Shown piece by piece: positions 44,501-55,236 of a stretch of 64,000 bases of DNA. The position numbers were made by a program, and so were the translations under genes. The DNA comes from Bursaphelenchus xylophilus (taxonomy: Eukaryota; Nematoda; Chromadorea; Rhabditida; Aphelenchoididae), in contig CAJFCV020000002.1 of assembly GCA_904066235.2 (NCBI GenBank), forward strand, positions 868,001-932,000. The letters are read 5' to 3'. Below the pieces are notes generated by a model. It ran no database searches and had not been told where the DNA came from. It worked only from the letters and a program-made list of their open reading frames with translations. Every line of letters starts with the position of its first letter. Position 1 is the stretch's first letter.

Positions 44501-47457
44501 TAGTATGCAGAGAGGGAGGGTGAAAGAGAAAGCAACGTTTTTCCATGGAATGCATTACGATGAACCACGATTTTTTTAAATCTCTTGTCATCGTTGAATC
44601 CTAGAGAATTTGGGCTTATGTTTTGTAGAAAAAACCGAAATTTTTACACCAAAATTTTGTCAAGAATTGACACTTCTTTTGCAAGTTTATCCATCAAAAA
44701 TTTCAGGCTGATTTCTACAAATACAAGAAATATTTTTGTAGAAAATCAATTTTTTTCTCCGCCGGAATGGGAGAGGCATGCGCAAAGAACGTTTTTTATC
44801 TTACCGCTCTCCAAAATTCGCACACTCTCTCGGCGAACGAGATGGTTAAAAATCTTGGTTGAAGCTGCATCCTTCCAGCTAAAATTTTTAAGAACCCTAG
44901 GCAGAACTTGTCTGCAAAAATTAAAGAAAATTTGAGCTCCGAACTTGAGAAACTTTTGTTGTAAAAAATCATGAGAAGTGACTTTTTGTATGTGGGATAT
45001 GACACTTATTTTAGAGCAAATAATGCTATAAATTCAAGTAAACTTTCCTCCAACCAAAGCCAAGAGTCGCAGACCTCATCCAGCAAAAAAAATGTGCCAT
45101 TTTGCATCCGAGAAGTATCAAAAAAATGTGGTAAAATACCTCCCTCTCCAAGTGAAAGGCACCCCGATTTCAAAAGGGCTCCCGCCTTTTTGTGAGGGCC
45201 CTTCAAAACGAAGTTTTTTCACTTGGAGAGGGAAGCATTTTGCCATATTTTTGATACTTCCCGGATGCAAAATGGTACATTTCTGCCACTGGATCATTTC
45301 CGTCATTGCATGTTCTTTTAAAATTTTAAACTTTCGTCTTTTCAGGGCCAGCAGTATTCAAAATAATTGTTCCAGTGTTAGCCATCATACTTCCTGGAAT
45401 TGTAAGTCCTTCGATTGTCTTCTACAGTAGAGAACCGTTTTTTGTCCAATTGCAAAAAACGTACCATTTCGCATCCGGGAAGTATCGAAAATGCTTCAAA
45501 ATACCTCCTTCTCCATATGAAAAAACTTCATTTTAAAGAAGGCGCCCTTTCCCTCACAAAAAGAGCTTTTGAAATCGGAGTCTTTGACTTGTAAATGGAG
45601 GTATTTTGCCACGTTTTTGATACTTCCGGAATGCAAAATGGTATACTTTTTGTCAGTGGATCAGGTCCGCCACTGTATTTCATTTATTTACTACAATTTG
45701 CAGGGTCTATTTGTTGTGAAACGAGTGAACACCCGCCACTACCTCAACAAAGGCGAGCTGTCGTTGGCGGAGAAGTACCAGATCACGGAGAATGTGCGGA
45801 CCCTCAAAACCTTCGAATATGTAATCTACATTTGTGCCTACTGCAACATCACGACCTCACTTCTCATGGTAGTCATCATTATTTGGCTGCAGCGGCCGGA
45901 GACTTTGTACACTTTTCGGGTTGTCTCCAACTTTTATGACCTCATCTGCGCGTCGTATGCGTTTCTGTTCCCATGGTTCTTGTTGCGCAATCATGCGGAC
46001 GCGTGGAAAATCACACGGTAAGTGGGAGGAAACGTTCATAATACTTATGTTTATGTAAGCTTGTGTAGGTTGCACGTAGCAAAATAGAGATGTAGAATAG
46101 TAGTTTACGGCTGGAAAACCATAAAAACACTTTTTGTCAGGCATAAACTACGTTGATGAGTAGCGAGGGAACGGTCCCAACGATTCGTGGGAACCATCAA
46201 TAAGACCCTGATACGCCAAAAGTGCATGTAGAATTTGGTGGAAAACAGTTTTTACAAGGAGAATGATCCAAGTGCGACCCTCAGATTTTGGGGTCGGGAA
46301 AATAATGAGCATAATATCGCATCAAAAGCCGCATCGCCGCCGAGAAAGAAAATGTTGTCGTGACAAAATTAAATTGCTTTTCACTTTAGCAACGCAATCG
46401 GTGACGCCAGATTGTGCTTATTATTTTCCCGACAGACTGACAGAACATCAAAAATCCTCCTCTTCCCAGCGACCCTCTAACTTGTGACGAATTATATAGA
46501 TTATTTCCCCGACAGACTGAAAAAACATGGCTCAAATTTGGACAAAATTTTTAAGACATGAGCAAGGTTCACGCTTTGCAGAGAGAACTGAGATTTTTAG
46601 TCCGAAAGTTGGCTATAATAGTTCAACAAGTTCTTGTGGGTCGTTGTTGTGGGTTTGCTGGTGAGAATATTGCAGTTTTTTCCCTTCGGTGAGAGCGATG
46701 TTTTAGCAAAGAAAAACTTTTTCTCCGCAAAATTGGAGACATTGTCAAAACGCTTTTTTTATGACCGCTCTACGATGTTTGCATGGTTTCTAAGATCGTT
46801 GAATATTTCGCTGAAAATCCCGCTAATTGTAGGAGTATGAGATAAAACTTTAAAACGTTTTTGCGAGTTTATTCATCAAAAATTTCAGCCTTATTTCTAC
46901 TGCGGAAAACAACATTTTTCCAGGAAATCAATTTTTTTTCCTCCAGGAATAGGAGAGCCCAAGAACTTTTTTCTCTTGCCGCTCTCCAAAATTTGCACAT
47001 TCTCTTGGCGAAAGAAAGGATTAAAAATCACGGTTGTGCTGCAATACGCCGGCTAAAATTTTTAAGAACCCTAGGCAGAATTTGTCTGCAAGATTTAAAG
47101 AAAATTTGGGAACTGAACTTGAGGCACTTCCCATGAAAAATTCATGAGAATGGGACGGAATTTTCGTATGTTAGACATAACCAGAGACTGCCGGGGCTGA
47201 AATTTTGGGTCCAAAATGAATGCGATAAAGTTTTAAAAAGTCCGAAAAGGATTTCCAGACATAACTAAATATCATTGTCTAGGCCGTCTACAAACAATTT
47301 CCATTCGTTTTTCAGTTCCTTATTTGGCCACCGCGAAGATTCTCGGACTCAAGTGGAGCAAGTCAATGTTCTCGGCGAGACCATCGTGAAACGCTACGAC
47401 AACGCCGAGTACTTCGAGAAATTGTACGATACTTGGGATGCCAAGATGAAAAGATGA
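41519..47457 (+). CDS. Serpentine chemoreceptor, class E (Sre)-like
   Basis: Five exons (41519-41974, 43166-43205, 45346-45401, 45704-46017, 47316-47457) join in phase to 335 codons plus stop, the usual size for these seven-helix receptors. Helix 1 is at about residues 30-57. ERTMATFYPDYQ follows helix 3, in place of the family's ER..AT..YE signature. LSLAEKYQITENVRTLK precedes helix 6, and the cytoplasmic tail has the Sre-like pattern ETIVKRYDNAEYFEKLYDTW. Sre receptors act in sensory-neuron cilia as G-protein-coupled chemosensors. The ligand is unknown. Introns are swollen by transposons (family B, F and A copies) but splice sites are intact. A poly(A) signal AATAAA lies at 47508. Sra or Srab assignment is the main alternative. 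Confidence 0.88.
42234..42681 (+). mobile_element. Family B repeat, copy 8
   Basis: Starts CAAGGGAAGTACCCC, ends GGGGAACTTCCTCTG, and is full length with mild decay. It lies in intron 1 of the receptor gene. Confidence 0.82.
42708..42960 (-). mobile_element. Family B repeat, copy 9 (reverse, truncated)
   Basis: Begins CAGGGGAAGTGCC 26 bp after the previous copy and keeps only the terminal part in reverse order, fading out by about 42960. The pair is arranged head to head. Confidence 0.7.
43556..44407. mobile_element. Tc1-type inverted-repeat element, ~200-bp arms
   Basis: This 852-bp element is flanked by TA, starts CAGGGTGTCCAGAGAAATTC and ends with its inverted complement. The arms pair over about 200 bp, including TTTCCGCGGAA-type ends, 'gcaagatatccaaaaa' and 'tgtccgccgac'. 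The unique centre (about 43760-44210) has a minus-strand frame running through it (44412-43897), but I recognise no transposase motif. It lies within intron 2 of the receptor gene. Confidence 0.85.
44585..44960 (+). repeat. Degenerate element related to family B
   Basis: Shares 'accgctctccaaaattcgcac', 'tctctcggcgaacga', 'ggttgaagctgca' and 'ttaagaaccctaggcagaa' with 46610-47140. The two copies form a family of their own (about 350-400 bp) in receptor introns 2 and 4, distantly similar in layout to family B. Confidence 0.6.
45058..45306. mobile_element. Family A MITE, copy 5 (diverged)
   Basis: The hairpin blocks GCATCCGAGAAGTATC and TACTTCCCGGATGCAAAATG are present. The outermost ends are eroded ('cgcagacctcatcc' and 'ggatcatttccgtc'). 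It ends 39 bp before the exon 3 acceptor. Confidence 0.82.
45425..45675. mobile_element. Family A MITE, copy 6
   Basis: Lies within the ~300-bp intron 3 of the receptor gene, flanked by TA, and ends CAGGTCCGCCACTG only 28 bp before the next exon. Virtually the whole intron is transposon. Confidence 0.85.
46294..46442. mobile_element. Small hairpin with GTCGGGAAAATAAT ends
   Basis: 'gtcgggaaaataatgagca' and 'tgcttattattttcccgac' pair at the ends of a ~140-bp segment, followed by 'agactga'. A further half copy (TTATTTCCCCGACAGACTGA) lies at 46502-46522. The ends match the element at 29297. Confidence 0.7.
46555..47140 (+). repeat. Degenerate element related to the 44585 repeat
   Basis: The 3' portion (46860-47140) matches 44640-44960 block by block. 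The 5' portion holds 'cacgctttgcagagag' typical of family B. It lies in receptor intron 4. Confidence 0.6.
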
Positions 47458-47545
47458 AAGGCCATAAAAATCAAATATTCAAATACCTCAAAAAAACTTT
47501 ATATTCAAATAAAACCTGATCAAATCTCTACCATAATCGTAGGAC

Positions 47546-50500
47546 TTATTTACCGACGCCAGAGGCGGCTTCAGGGGCTTCATACTGGGCGGATTTGTGA
47601 TCTGGAGCCGGCTCCTGGGTTGGGGCCAGCGCTCCAAACGCATCGGCTCCGGGCGCCGGCGCATTATTGTTGTCCGGATTCGCGGCTTCGTTGGCGTCGA
47701 AGTGGTCCTTGGCCAGGACGTAGTTACTGTCATCCTCCTCGTCGTCGCCGCCCTTCTTCTTTTGCTCCTTTTCTTTCTCGATCTCCTCCATCTCATCCAT
47801 TTGGGCCAGTTTTCGCATTTGCTGCGCAAAGAAGCCGCCCATTCCCTTCTTGTCTTTCGGACTGAAAAAATAAAGTTTTTAGAGACCAACTCAAACATTC
47901 AGTATAACAAAAAAAAGTATATTTTACAAAAATTTTTTTGATGATTTTTTTTGAAAAAACCCTAATTTTTAGGCAAAAAAATAAAAAAATCGCAATTTCT
48001 GGGTAAATTTTGAAACTTTTCCAAACAAAAATCGGTTTAAAACAACAAAAATAGCCCATTATTCGTCACTTGAAAAATTTTTCAAATTAAAAGTCATCTT
48101 TTCTTTAAAAAATTTGCCATTTTTCCAAATTTTTCGACAAAAAATCTCAAAAAATTCCAAAAATCCCCACTTACTCCGGATCATCCATATGTTTCTCATC
48201 CTCGGCGGCTGATGGAGCTGGAGTGCCTGGCTCCTTCTTCTTGGTCTTTTCAGACTTGGCGGACGTCTTGCCGAGCTTCTTATGCACCTTCAGGCGTCGC
48301 TGCTTTCTCCTCTTGCGCTCCTAAAAAGATGAGAGAATTCATCGTATCCAAACTAATTTTGAAGCCTCAAATCTTAGTGCACTGTGCAAAATTTTCAAAA
48401 TTTTTCCCGCACTGTGCAAAAATTAAAAAATCTCAAAATTGCACTGTGCGATGGAAAAAAACTAAAAGAAAGTAGTCTAAAAAGCGTGAAAACCCCTAAA
48501 ATTTTTAAAGAACCATCTATGAAATTAATATTTTATCCGCACAATGCAAAAAAATCAATCAACTTTTTGCACTGTGCGAAAAAACAAAAGTCATTTAATC
48601 GCACAGTGCAGAACCAAAATTTCATTTAAAAATGTTTTTCACTCGGCGGAAAAATCACCGTTTTATTACAAAAACTCCAAATCATCCATTTGCTTATTCT
48701 ACCGTCTAAAATTTTCAAAATTTTCCCTTGCACTGTGCAAAAATTATAAAATTTTTTCTTTGCACCGTGCAGGTCAAAAAAATCGCTCAATAACTTTGTG
48801 GACGATGCGAAGATTATTTTCTTTATATAAAATAATCAAAATACCTTTATTTTGAGTTTCAACATTTAAACTAAAAAAATTATTCTTTGCACCGTGCAAA
48901 AATTCAAATTTTTTTCGCACCGTGCAGGCCAAAATAATGGACTAATAACTTTTTGGACGATGCGAAACTTACTACTTTCTTTATACAAAATAATCAAAAA
49001 TACTTGTTTTGAGTTCTCGATATCAAAAAAATTTTTGCACTGCGCAAAAATTCAAAAATTTTCCTTGCACCGTGCAACCCCCAAAAAAATTCCCAACTTT
49101 TTCCTACCTTGACACAGAAGAGTACGACCATCACCATCACCACCACAATGAGCAAAAACACCACCGAAGTGATGCAAATGAGGATAATGGCGACAGTCAT
49201 CATGGTTTGGCGACTTTCCAGGGCCAGCAAGCAATTCTCCATTTCCTGTACAGGGTTTCCGCACACCTTTTCTCGCTCAAAGATCTTGACAAAGGGCATG
49301 CCGGACACTCCGTGGGTCAAGTAGAGAGGGTTGGCGTCCAAATGGACCACTTGCAAATGCCGGAGGGCCTGAGGGGACAATCCTTCCATGGGTTTTCCGT
49401 TGTCCGTCACTTCATCGGCGAGAGTGAACGACTCCGTAAAACCGCGGTAGAACTGAAATACGGGTATTAGTTTGTTAGTTTTTTGAGGGTAAAAAAAATT
49501 GGTAAAAGTTCCTTATTTTGGCCACAACTTATAACTTTGCGGAAACTGGTCGGAATTAGCCCAAATTTAGCGTGCACGCTCAATTCATCGTTGTCAATGC
49601 CCGGACAGTGGATTTAGTTAGTGACGTGCCTTCTTTTTAACGTACCACCCTACCCTTCAAAAACGGCTGCAGCCTGTGATTTAACACTTTATACGATGAA
49701 ACATGTCCGGCACTAAACTTATTGCCTCCGTATGGAACTAAATGAGTCGTCACAACCTTCGTAGGTACCCTTAAAACTATAGAGCTATTACAGTAATTCA
49801 GTGCCAACTAGGTCGAAGCGTTTTTTCCTAACTTTAGTGCCCAAGTTTGGGCGCAGTTCGCGGAGTACCTTTATTGTGGCCAAAATAAGGAACTTTTTCC
49901 AAAAAATTTTTATGGCTCAAATTTCGAAAAAAATCAACTTACCGTATGAACCTGCGGATTCAACGAGGCTTTACCGCTCTCATCATACACTTGATGTTCA
50001 GGCGTTACAAACACATACCGGTATCCATTAAACGAAGTGACACCAATCGCTGCGGCAGGGTCGAAACTGGTCCGAATTTGACGCGCCTCCGAGCCCAGGC
50101 CGTACAAACTCCGTTCTTCCAGAATATTCTGAAAAAATAAGAATCGAAAATCAAACAAAAAACGCCTCTACTCACGTCAGAATAGCCCTGAATGCCTTTG
50201 TGAGTGATCAGAAAGTGGCCACTGTTTTGATCGTAGATCACTCTGGAGACGTGCGTAATCTGTTCGAGTTGAACTTCAATTATTGGAGACGTCGTTTTGA
50301 ACCTCTCCTCCTTGGCGAAATAATCGAAGAAGAAGCGTTTGATGATCAGTCCTTCATTGTCGTTCTGAAAAAATCTTATTCTAACCCGTTAGCAATATTT
50401 TGGGAAAATTCATGTCTTCGTGGTGGGACCCAACACATCCACTTAAAATTAGCCAAGTTTTAACAAAATTGGTAATCACAGCGCAAAACTTGAAACAAAC

Positions 50501-51394
50501 CGGTGCCAAAGGCTTGTTTTGAACATTTTTGGAAAAATTCAGGTTTTCGTGGTGGGACCCAAAAGTGCCATTTTTAATCCTTCTACAGCAATCAACCTCT
50601 CTGTAAAACTATTTTACCACATTAGTCAAAATTTACCCCACTTTCAACCACTTCAGACCATAATCAGCACTTTTAAGACTTTCGTGGTGGGACCCAAAAA
50701 ATTATGAACTTTCACTGAAACTAACTTCAACCCGAAAAAGAACCCGTACAAATCCCAAATAAGCAATATCCCTACCTCTCTATATCCAACGCAGATCACA
50801 AATGCTTGCATTTCATTGAAACACCACTGGAGGAAGTACTTGACATTGTTTTCGGTCTGGGCTGCAACTTCGTAATCCTCTTCGATCAAAAGTCTGGCCA
50901 CGCCAAGACCCCTTTCCCTGTCGAACTTGTGGAGCTAGAATTCAAATCAGTTGTTAAAAAAAAGGGATTTTTGTAAAAGAAAAGATAGAAAAAATTGATA
51001 GGGTACCCCAAAGCCCCTATTTTCTTCAAAAAAAGAAAAAAAAGAAAAAAAAAAGAAAAAAACTCACCGCATAATGGAACTTGGTGTTCTCCGACTTGCC
51101 TTTGCTGATCGCCAACAAAAAGTGTCCATGCATCAGCGGAACAATCGAATTCAAACTTCTTTTGCACCCCTTGTCGGCCTCTTCAACCTTTCCCTCCTCC
51201 ACCACGTACAAATTCACGTCCTTCATTGGCTGCGGATGAAAGGTTCCGTCGTAAACGAAGCCCCCGAACAAATGACACGACTCATCCTGCATGTACATGG
51301 CCACTGTTTGGAGCATGGGATCGGCGACCGGTTCGGCCGAAATCGGCGCCGCCAACGCAAGAAGCGCCCAGAAAACAGTGTGTGGATCAGCCAT
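47546..51394 (-). CDS. Unrecognised single-pass (type I) membrane protein
   Basis: Seven exons on the minus strand (51394-51068, 50934-50776, 50364-50176, 50128-49943, 49452-49108, 48320-48175, 47861-47546) join in phase to 555 codons plus stop. Residues 1-20 form a signal peptide (FWALLALAAPISA). Residues ~21-370 would be extracellular, with cysteine pairs such as DESCHLF, KGCKR, WCFNEMQAFVIC and KVCGNPVQEMENC. A transmembrane helix follows at ~371-401. The cytoplasmic tail begins very basic (ERKRRKQRRLKVHKK) and becomes acidic with EKEKEQKKKGGDDEEDD. I do not recognise the family. The regular β-strand-like ectodomain could be a propeller or similar fold, but that is a guess. Expression as a surface protein is inferred. 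Confidence 0.88.
48370..49080. repeat. Cluster of GCACTGTGC/GCACCGTGC dyads in an intron
   Basis: About ten copies of the dyad GCAC(T/C)GTGCA, usually followed by AAAAATT, are scattered through one intron of the membrane-protein gene. Each is a perfect or near-perfect 8-10 bp palindrome. Similar dyads occur at 60535-60640 in a DGAT2 intron and at 15490-15640. Confidence 0.75.
50417..50696. repeat. Three copies of TTCGTGGTGGGACCCA in one intron
   Basis: The 16-mer appears at about 50417, 50546 and 50681 within the intron 50365-50775, spaced about 130 bp apart. The sequence between copies is only weakly similar, so this is not a simple tandem repeat. Confidence 0.8.
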
Positions 51395-52193
51395 GCTGAT
51401 GGTCTAGAAGAGCCGATTCGTTGACTTGGGCGCTATTGACTCACAATGAACCAATTCGAGACCAAAATTGGGGACTCGAAGAGTCGAACTGAAAACTGGG
51501 CAAGTGTAATGTTGGAAGCCTAGTATAATATAAAAAGCTTAGAATGTTTGATGTAAACCGCTCTAGAATGAACTCACAAAGCATCTAAATGAATTTTAAG
51601 CCATTGGCTGGGAGAATATTCCAATTTTAGACACTTTTAACCAAAATCATCAAAAAATGCCATGGATAATATAAAAAACTTCGAAAAATGAAATTTTTGA
51701 CTCGGATACCTTTCTAAAACTACTCTCAAAATAATCTAGATAGCATTGACGATCATTATATACCATGCAAAGGCTATAACACAGTGCCAAAATTTTGCAA
51801 AAATCCATTCTTTCAAATTTTGTGACCCAAAATGATGACAAATAAAAATCAAAGTTCTCAATATAAACACAGTCGCTCTTGGACCGGCCCTCTTACCTCA
51901 AGCCAATCCTGGAATCGAAAATCTCTTCGAAGATGGCTCCGCAGTGAGAGATTTCAAACCGCTCGCCGACTGCACAATACGTTGCAACTAAACAAATGTG
52001 ACGATCTCCTCATTTTTTGTGCGTTTCTTGAGAAGTTATGCAAATGTAGGCAAATTAGAGGAATCTCATGAGAATTGGAGGGCATTTTCGGGACTTTTCA
52101 AAGCCGACCGGTCGATCAATCGGCGGATTTTGCGAAAAAATCGGCAAAAATTTGGAAAAGCTGCCGAAAAAGAGTGACTGACTGAAAAATACT
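51395..52193. promoter_or_regulatory. Shared upstream region of two divergent genes
   Basis: About 800 bp separate the start codons of the minus-strand membrane protein (51394) and the plus-strand ABHD17-like gene (52194). No coding segment is evident. A bidirectional promoter is plausible from the layout only. Confidence 0.4.
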
Positions 52194-54925
52194 ATGGTAA
52201 GTTGATGTGTGCAGAGTGGATATGATAGCGAGAAGCTTGTACAGCTTCCTTTTTAGCATTAATTTGATGTTATCTATGTGAAATTTAAATTTTTTCCTGA
52301 AAAAATTGATAATTTTTGCAAATTTTAACTTTTTTCTGATTTTCAGGCTGATCAAGCAACATCTCTTGAGCTCAGTGACAAGCCAGACACATTCTCTCAA
52401 CGTCCACTAAATATTATCAAGTCCCATTCGACCACTTCCAAAGCTAAAACATCCCCCGAGGCAATTGATTCAATACTCCTACATACTGGGACAAAAGATG
52501 AAAAAATGATCGAATCTCCGCCAAGTGGACCGATTTTTGAGGTAAATACTGTATAAAAAACCGCTCAAATCATCATTTTATCATCTTGCAGCTGCCAAAA
52601 CCCAAACCTCGAACTCAACTTCAAGTCCAATCCACCTATTTCCCGACCTTGAAAAAAGCCCCATCGATGACGTATAACGACAATTCGGCAATCAGATTGA
52701 CCGAAAGTGGGCGGAATTCGCGGCGTGGCAGCTCGGGGACCACGCAGCCGCTGGCCGAGGACATTACACAAGACAGCGACTCGAATTCGTTTGACGAGGA
52801 AAATTTCCGCAAAGTTTTTGGAATGGACCCAAGAAATCTGGCTTCGGGAGTGATGGAGGGCAAAAAGGTGCGATTTATTACTTTTTTCATTAACTATTTC
52901 GAATTTTGGCCCAGTTTAGCGCATTTTCAATTTTTCGTATAAGATGTCCCCGCGGTCTGCAACCGAGCTGCGCCCAATATTTAGTCGTAAAAAAATTTTT
53001 TACAATGAAAAAAATAACACCTTACCTTTTTTTCCGGCGTTTTCATGCGTATTTTACACTGTTTCCTCGAGTTTACATTAATTTTTGCCGATTATGTAAT
53101 CCTTGATATCCAAATATTTTTAGGGGTTGGGATCCGATGAAAGAACGGCTGGATCGACCGACACTTGGTTCACAAGGAAAGAATCTAACTGTCCAAGCTC
53201 CAGTCGAGCAGTCGGCAAGGGCACTGAACCACCAACTCGTTGGAGGAGATTCAAAAATGGTTGTAAGAGAGGACTGTTTGCCGCTCTGCAGTACGCTGCG
53301 GTGAGTTGTTTTTCTTGGGATTCTTGTATGTTTAGATAGAGCAGGTTGTGAACTTCGAGTTTGAGTGAAATGCCAATGATTTTGGCGCCGTTTGACATGT
53401 GCAAAATTAATATCCGTTTGTTGGTCATGTGTAATATCGAAATTTTTTATTTCTCCTATAATCCTCTAAATTATTACCTAAAATTATATTTTTCAGTCCT
53501 GTTGCATCATCTGCTACGTGGTTACGCCGCCGATCCCAGCGCTGGTCACAAAAAAGATTGCCTTTCATCCGCCGAGAGGATGCGGTTACTACTTTGTTGT
53601 GAAGGATGAAGAGACCGGTCAAGAGATGCCGGTCTTGGCCAAGGGAGCATACGGAAAGACTGTGCTTCGAGTTGCAGTGGAATTGCCCAGAGAATTTGTG
53701 GACAGAAGCTTTACGGATCGACCATTGGAGGAGATGGAAGGGTTTGTTGTGAAGACCAGCAGAGGCAATTATCTGGCTTGTGTCTACGTCCCTTGCCAAA
53801 CACAACGTCCAGAAGAGATGAAGAAGAAAGTAGGACGCTTTTTTCCCTATAATTTTTGGGTTTAGACTCATTTTTCGAAAGTTTTCTCTAAATGCCTCAT
53901 GGTGAATATAATTTTTTAGGTGATAATCTTCGCACAACCCAACAGCTCGAATCTCCACAATTTTATTTGGCGAAATCATGGGATTTCGATCATCTCCTTC
54001 AGAGATATCGCCAGTCTAACGGGCGCTGATGTCTATGCGTTTGATTACAGCGGTTTTGGCGCAAGCTCTGGTACCACCTTGGAGAAGAATATTTATGCCG
54101 ACATAACTGCTGTGTTTGAGTATGTCAGAAAACAGCGACCCGATTGCGAAGTGAGTTTTTTGATTTTTTTCATATTTTTCAAAAATTTGAGTGATCTTTG
54201 ATCTTTCTTCTTTGCCTCTTTCCCTTCTTTGGCAAAAGAAATGAAATGAAAAGTGTGGCCTTGTAGCGTAATGGATAACGCGTCGGACTTCGGATCCGAA
54301 GATTGCAGGTTCGAGTCCTGTCAGGGTCGAATGGGTTTTTTTGCCTTTTTTGATATTGTTTTAGATAGAAATAGATAATAATTTTCAGATATATTTGATG
54401 GGCTTCAGTCTCGGCACAGCGGCAGTAATTCATTTGGCTTCAACTCAACCAGTAGGACTCTCTGGACTCATTTTAATGGCCCCTTTTACATCTGGCCTAC
54501 GGGTACTTTGTAACAAGCCGAATCGCAATGAAAGTTTCATCACAGATTCCTTCAAAAGGTTTGTTAGTCTTTATTTTTTGTTTATCTTGACTTTTAGTTA
54601 TGAAAAAGCCCCTTTGGTGGATGTCCCGGTATTCATTGCGCATGGTGTAAATGACTCGGTAATCCCATTTGAACACGCGATTTCCTTGCTGAAACGCTTC
54701 CACAAACCCGTCCCAATCGAGCTGGTCGAATACAGAGACCACATCACCATCATGCGGCCCTTGACGGACCCGGTTTTTCTGAGGATCGCCAATTTTTTGA
54801 TGTTCGAAGCCCCGAATTACCATCAAAAGTTCGATAAAACGATGGTGATGAAAGAGTTGAATGAACGATTGACCAAATTGCAACGAAACAGCACCAAGGA
54901 ACATCATGGAATGAGCTTGGAATAG
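52194..54925 (+). CDS. ABHD17: ABHD17-like α/β-hydrolase (protein depalmitoylase family)
   Basis: Eight coding segments (52194-52196, 52347-52541, 52592-52867, 53124-53300, 53497-53829, 53920-54150, 54389-54558, 54598-54925) join in phase to 570 codons plus stop. The first coding exon holds only the ATG, followed by GTAAGT. Residues 2-~210 form a low-complexity Ser/Thr-rich extension absent from the ~300-residue mammalian ABHD17 proteins. Next comes a cysteine cluster (SCCIICYVVTPPIP) before KKIAFHPP, matching the palmitoylated Cys cluster that anchors ABHD17 to membranes. The catalytic triad is Ser412 in GFSLGT, Asp481 in HGVND and His510 in YRDHITI. Family members remove palmitate from membrane-bound proteins. 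Poly(A) signal at 54958. Confidence 0.9.
54257..54329 (+). tRNA. tRNA-Arg (anticodon UCG)
   Basis: This 73-nt cloverleaf has acceptor GGCCTTG paired with CAGGGTC, discriminator G, A box TAGCGTAATGG and B box GGTTCGAGTCC. The anticodon loop CTTCGGA gives TCG, which reads CGA arginine codons. It has no intron. A T run from 54336 ends Pol III transcription. It lies on the same strand inside the intron between two exons of the ABHD17-like gene. Confidence 0.96.
54336..54342 (+). terminator. Pol III terminator of the tRNA-Arg gene
   Basis: A run of seven T residues starts seven bases after the tRNA 3' end. Confidence 0.85.
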
Positions 54926-55236
54926 AGGCTTTGAAAATGGGAGAAATTGAGGTTGAAAATAAACTGATTTAACTGAGGAATTGGTCTTAATATAGCCGTT
55001 TTTACTATGTCTTAAAAGTCTTAATGAAGTCTTTTTATAGCTTGAAATCTAAGAATAGACCGAGAATTTGAGATTTTTAGACTTGATGTCTAGTGCAATA
55101 TAAATTAATGTTGGAAACCCATTTTTTCGGAGGTTTTGTTTACATTGGCCAGCTGTTATAAAGAATAGAAATTTCTAGACAGAAAAAGTTGATCTAGCTC
55201 TTCGCAATATCATTTTACAAGAGTTTTTTTATCTAA
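54926..55236. other. 3' flank of the ABHD17-like gene
   Basis: Contains the AATAAA signal (54958). Nothing else is visible up to the inverted-repeat element. Confidence 0.5.

Noticed and set aside
47597..47941. Plus-strand frame with hydrophobic tail opposite the last exon of the membrane-protein gene
   Set aside because: It is a shadow of the acidic/lysine-rich coding exon on the minus strand, where splicing phases agree.
54179..54433. 84-codon minus-strand frame with DRTRTCNLRIRSPTRYPLRY
   Set aside because: It is the antisense translation of the tRNA-Arg gene, a common false protein.
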